Source: DATLFI01 sp035524895 (GTDB lineage: Bacteria; Acidobacteriota; Thermoanaerobaculia; Multivoradales; Multivoraceae). From it: DNA of 39,786 nt. The notes under the pieces are model-generated. The model was not told where the DNA came from. It saw only the letters and a list, made by a program, of their open reading frames with translations, and did not search any database. The translations under genes were made by a program, and so were the position numbers. This document shows, piece by piece, positions 39,235 to 39,786 of the stretch (within the stretch, counting starts at the first letter, position 1; each line of letters opens with the position of its first letter). The DNA is taken from NCBI GenBank assembly GCA_035524895.1, contig DATLFI010000354.1:1-39786 (forward strand). The letters are read 5' to 3'.

Positions 39235-39786
39235 GTGAGCGCTTTGCGCGGCCTCGAGCGGCCCAGCGACCAACCGCCCCGACGCGGAGCGGCCTGGCGG
39301 GCTTGGCTCGCCCTCGCAGCGCTGGCCGCGACCGGGACGGTGGTCTCGACCCCGGCGGGACATGGTGAGCCCACGCCCGGTAGCGATGACGTCATCGCCG
39401 CCGGCGTCGAGCTCCTCCTCCACCAACCGCTGTCGAGCGCAGCGCTCACCGTCGACGAGCTCGACCGCCTCTGGACGGTGTGGGAGCCCGCGGAACGGGC
39501 GCGCGCGGAAGGCTCGACACCAGTCGAGCGTCGCGCCCTCGCGTTCGAGCGCTACGGTTTCACCCGCCGCCCCGACGGCCCGGCCTGGGGTCCGTCCGAT
39601 CTGCCCCTCGGCTATACCGCCGACGTCCGGGGCAACCTCTATCCGAACTGCCTCGCCTGCCATGGCGGCGAGGTCGCGGGCCAGGTCATCGTGGGCCTCG
39701 GCAACACGCAGCAGGATGTCCAGACCCTGCTCGAGGACCTCGCAGCCCTGCGCGCGAAGGGACGCGGCGCCGACCCCGAGGCGGCG
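39235..39786 (+). CDS. c-type cytochrome, N-terminal part (runs off the window)
   Basis: The first 184 codons of an exported haem protein. GTG start, a basic N-terminus, and a hydrophobic segment AWLALAALAATGTVVSTPAG (signal peptide or anchor, about 23-42). A mature region follows (ELLLHQPLSSAALTVDELDRLWTVWEP...) leading to the haem-binding motif C139-LA-C142-H143 (NCLACHGGEVAG). Haem would be attached in the periplasm. I recall this combination (LxHxPLSSxxLTxxDxxxLWxxWE followed by CLxCHGG) from larger planctomycete/acidobacterial cytochromes, but no specific family is assigned. The C-terminus is beyond 39786. Confidence 0.82.
   Translation, partial: MSALRGLERPSDQPPRRGAAWRAWLALAALAATGTVVSTPAGHGEPTPGSDDVIAAGVELLLHQPLSSAALTVDELDRLWTVWEPAERARAEGSTPVERRALAFERYGFTRRPDGPAWGPSDLPLGYTADVRGNLYPNCLACHGGEVAGQVIVGLGNTQQDVQTLLEDLAALRAKGRGADPEAA

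Overview
This is a GC-rich chromosomal window (roughly 70% G+C by eye) from a Gram-negative-type bacterium. Many products carry Sec or lipoprotein signals. The Calx-beta protein ends in a Trp-Phe-Trp-Phe-Phe / Leu-Asp-Ala-Cys domain that I associate from memory with Acidobacteriota, class Thermoanaerobaculia. That placement is a recollection of family features, not a search result.

Positions 1-11400 are mostly translation genes. On the minus strand, reading right to left: a threonine dehydratase (ilvA type with ACT domain), a clean sigma-70 promoter, two tRNA-Val genes (GAC, then CAC), thrS, then rpmI, rplT, pheS, pheT and a small ZapB-like coiled-coil gene. The usual infC between thrS and rpmI is absent, and PheT lacks its N-terminal EMAP/OB domain. 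A CNNM/CorC-family membrane protein (plus) converges on proS (minus) across an array of palindromic 23-bp repeats that includes the proS stop codon.

Positions 11400-17200 hold a zinc-ribbon TPR protein, an exported membrane protein with a bactofilin-like repeat region, an AraC-type regulator divergent from a DUF4242 protein, and an exported DinB-like protein. Two direct copies of a small non-coding element lie here. Both have imperfect terminal inverted repeats of about 35 bp and are bounded by CTAG. Copy 1 lies in frame inside the signal peptide of the membrane protein; removing it and one CTAG in silico restores a textbook signal peptide.

Positions 17200-23000 carry an FAD-linked oxidase related to alkyl-DHAP synthase, convergent and overlapping with a three-gene minus-strand operon: BHMT-like methyltransferase, sarcosine/N-methyltryptophan-oxidase-like flavoenzyme, and a DUF885 lipoprotein.

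Positions 23400-29340 form a possible signalling module: sigma-70 family factor, zinc-motif membrane anti-sigma factor and Calx-beta exoprotein on plus, overlapping a convergent exported TPR-CHAT (caspase-like) protein on minus. Positions 29400-39786 carry YceI, a polytopic membrane protein, an acyl carrier protein, a phosphotransferase fused to a DUF6285-like domain, a small exported protein, a low-molecular-weight tyrosine phosphatase, an epoxide hydrolase, an MDR oxidoreductase, Lon protease with an unusual linker, and the start of a c-type cytochrome. Several genes have a -10-like hexamer 6-7 nt before the start codon and no Shine-Dalgarno, suggesting leaderless transcripts.
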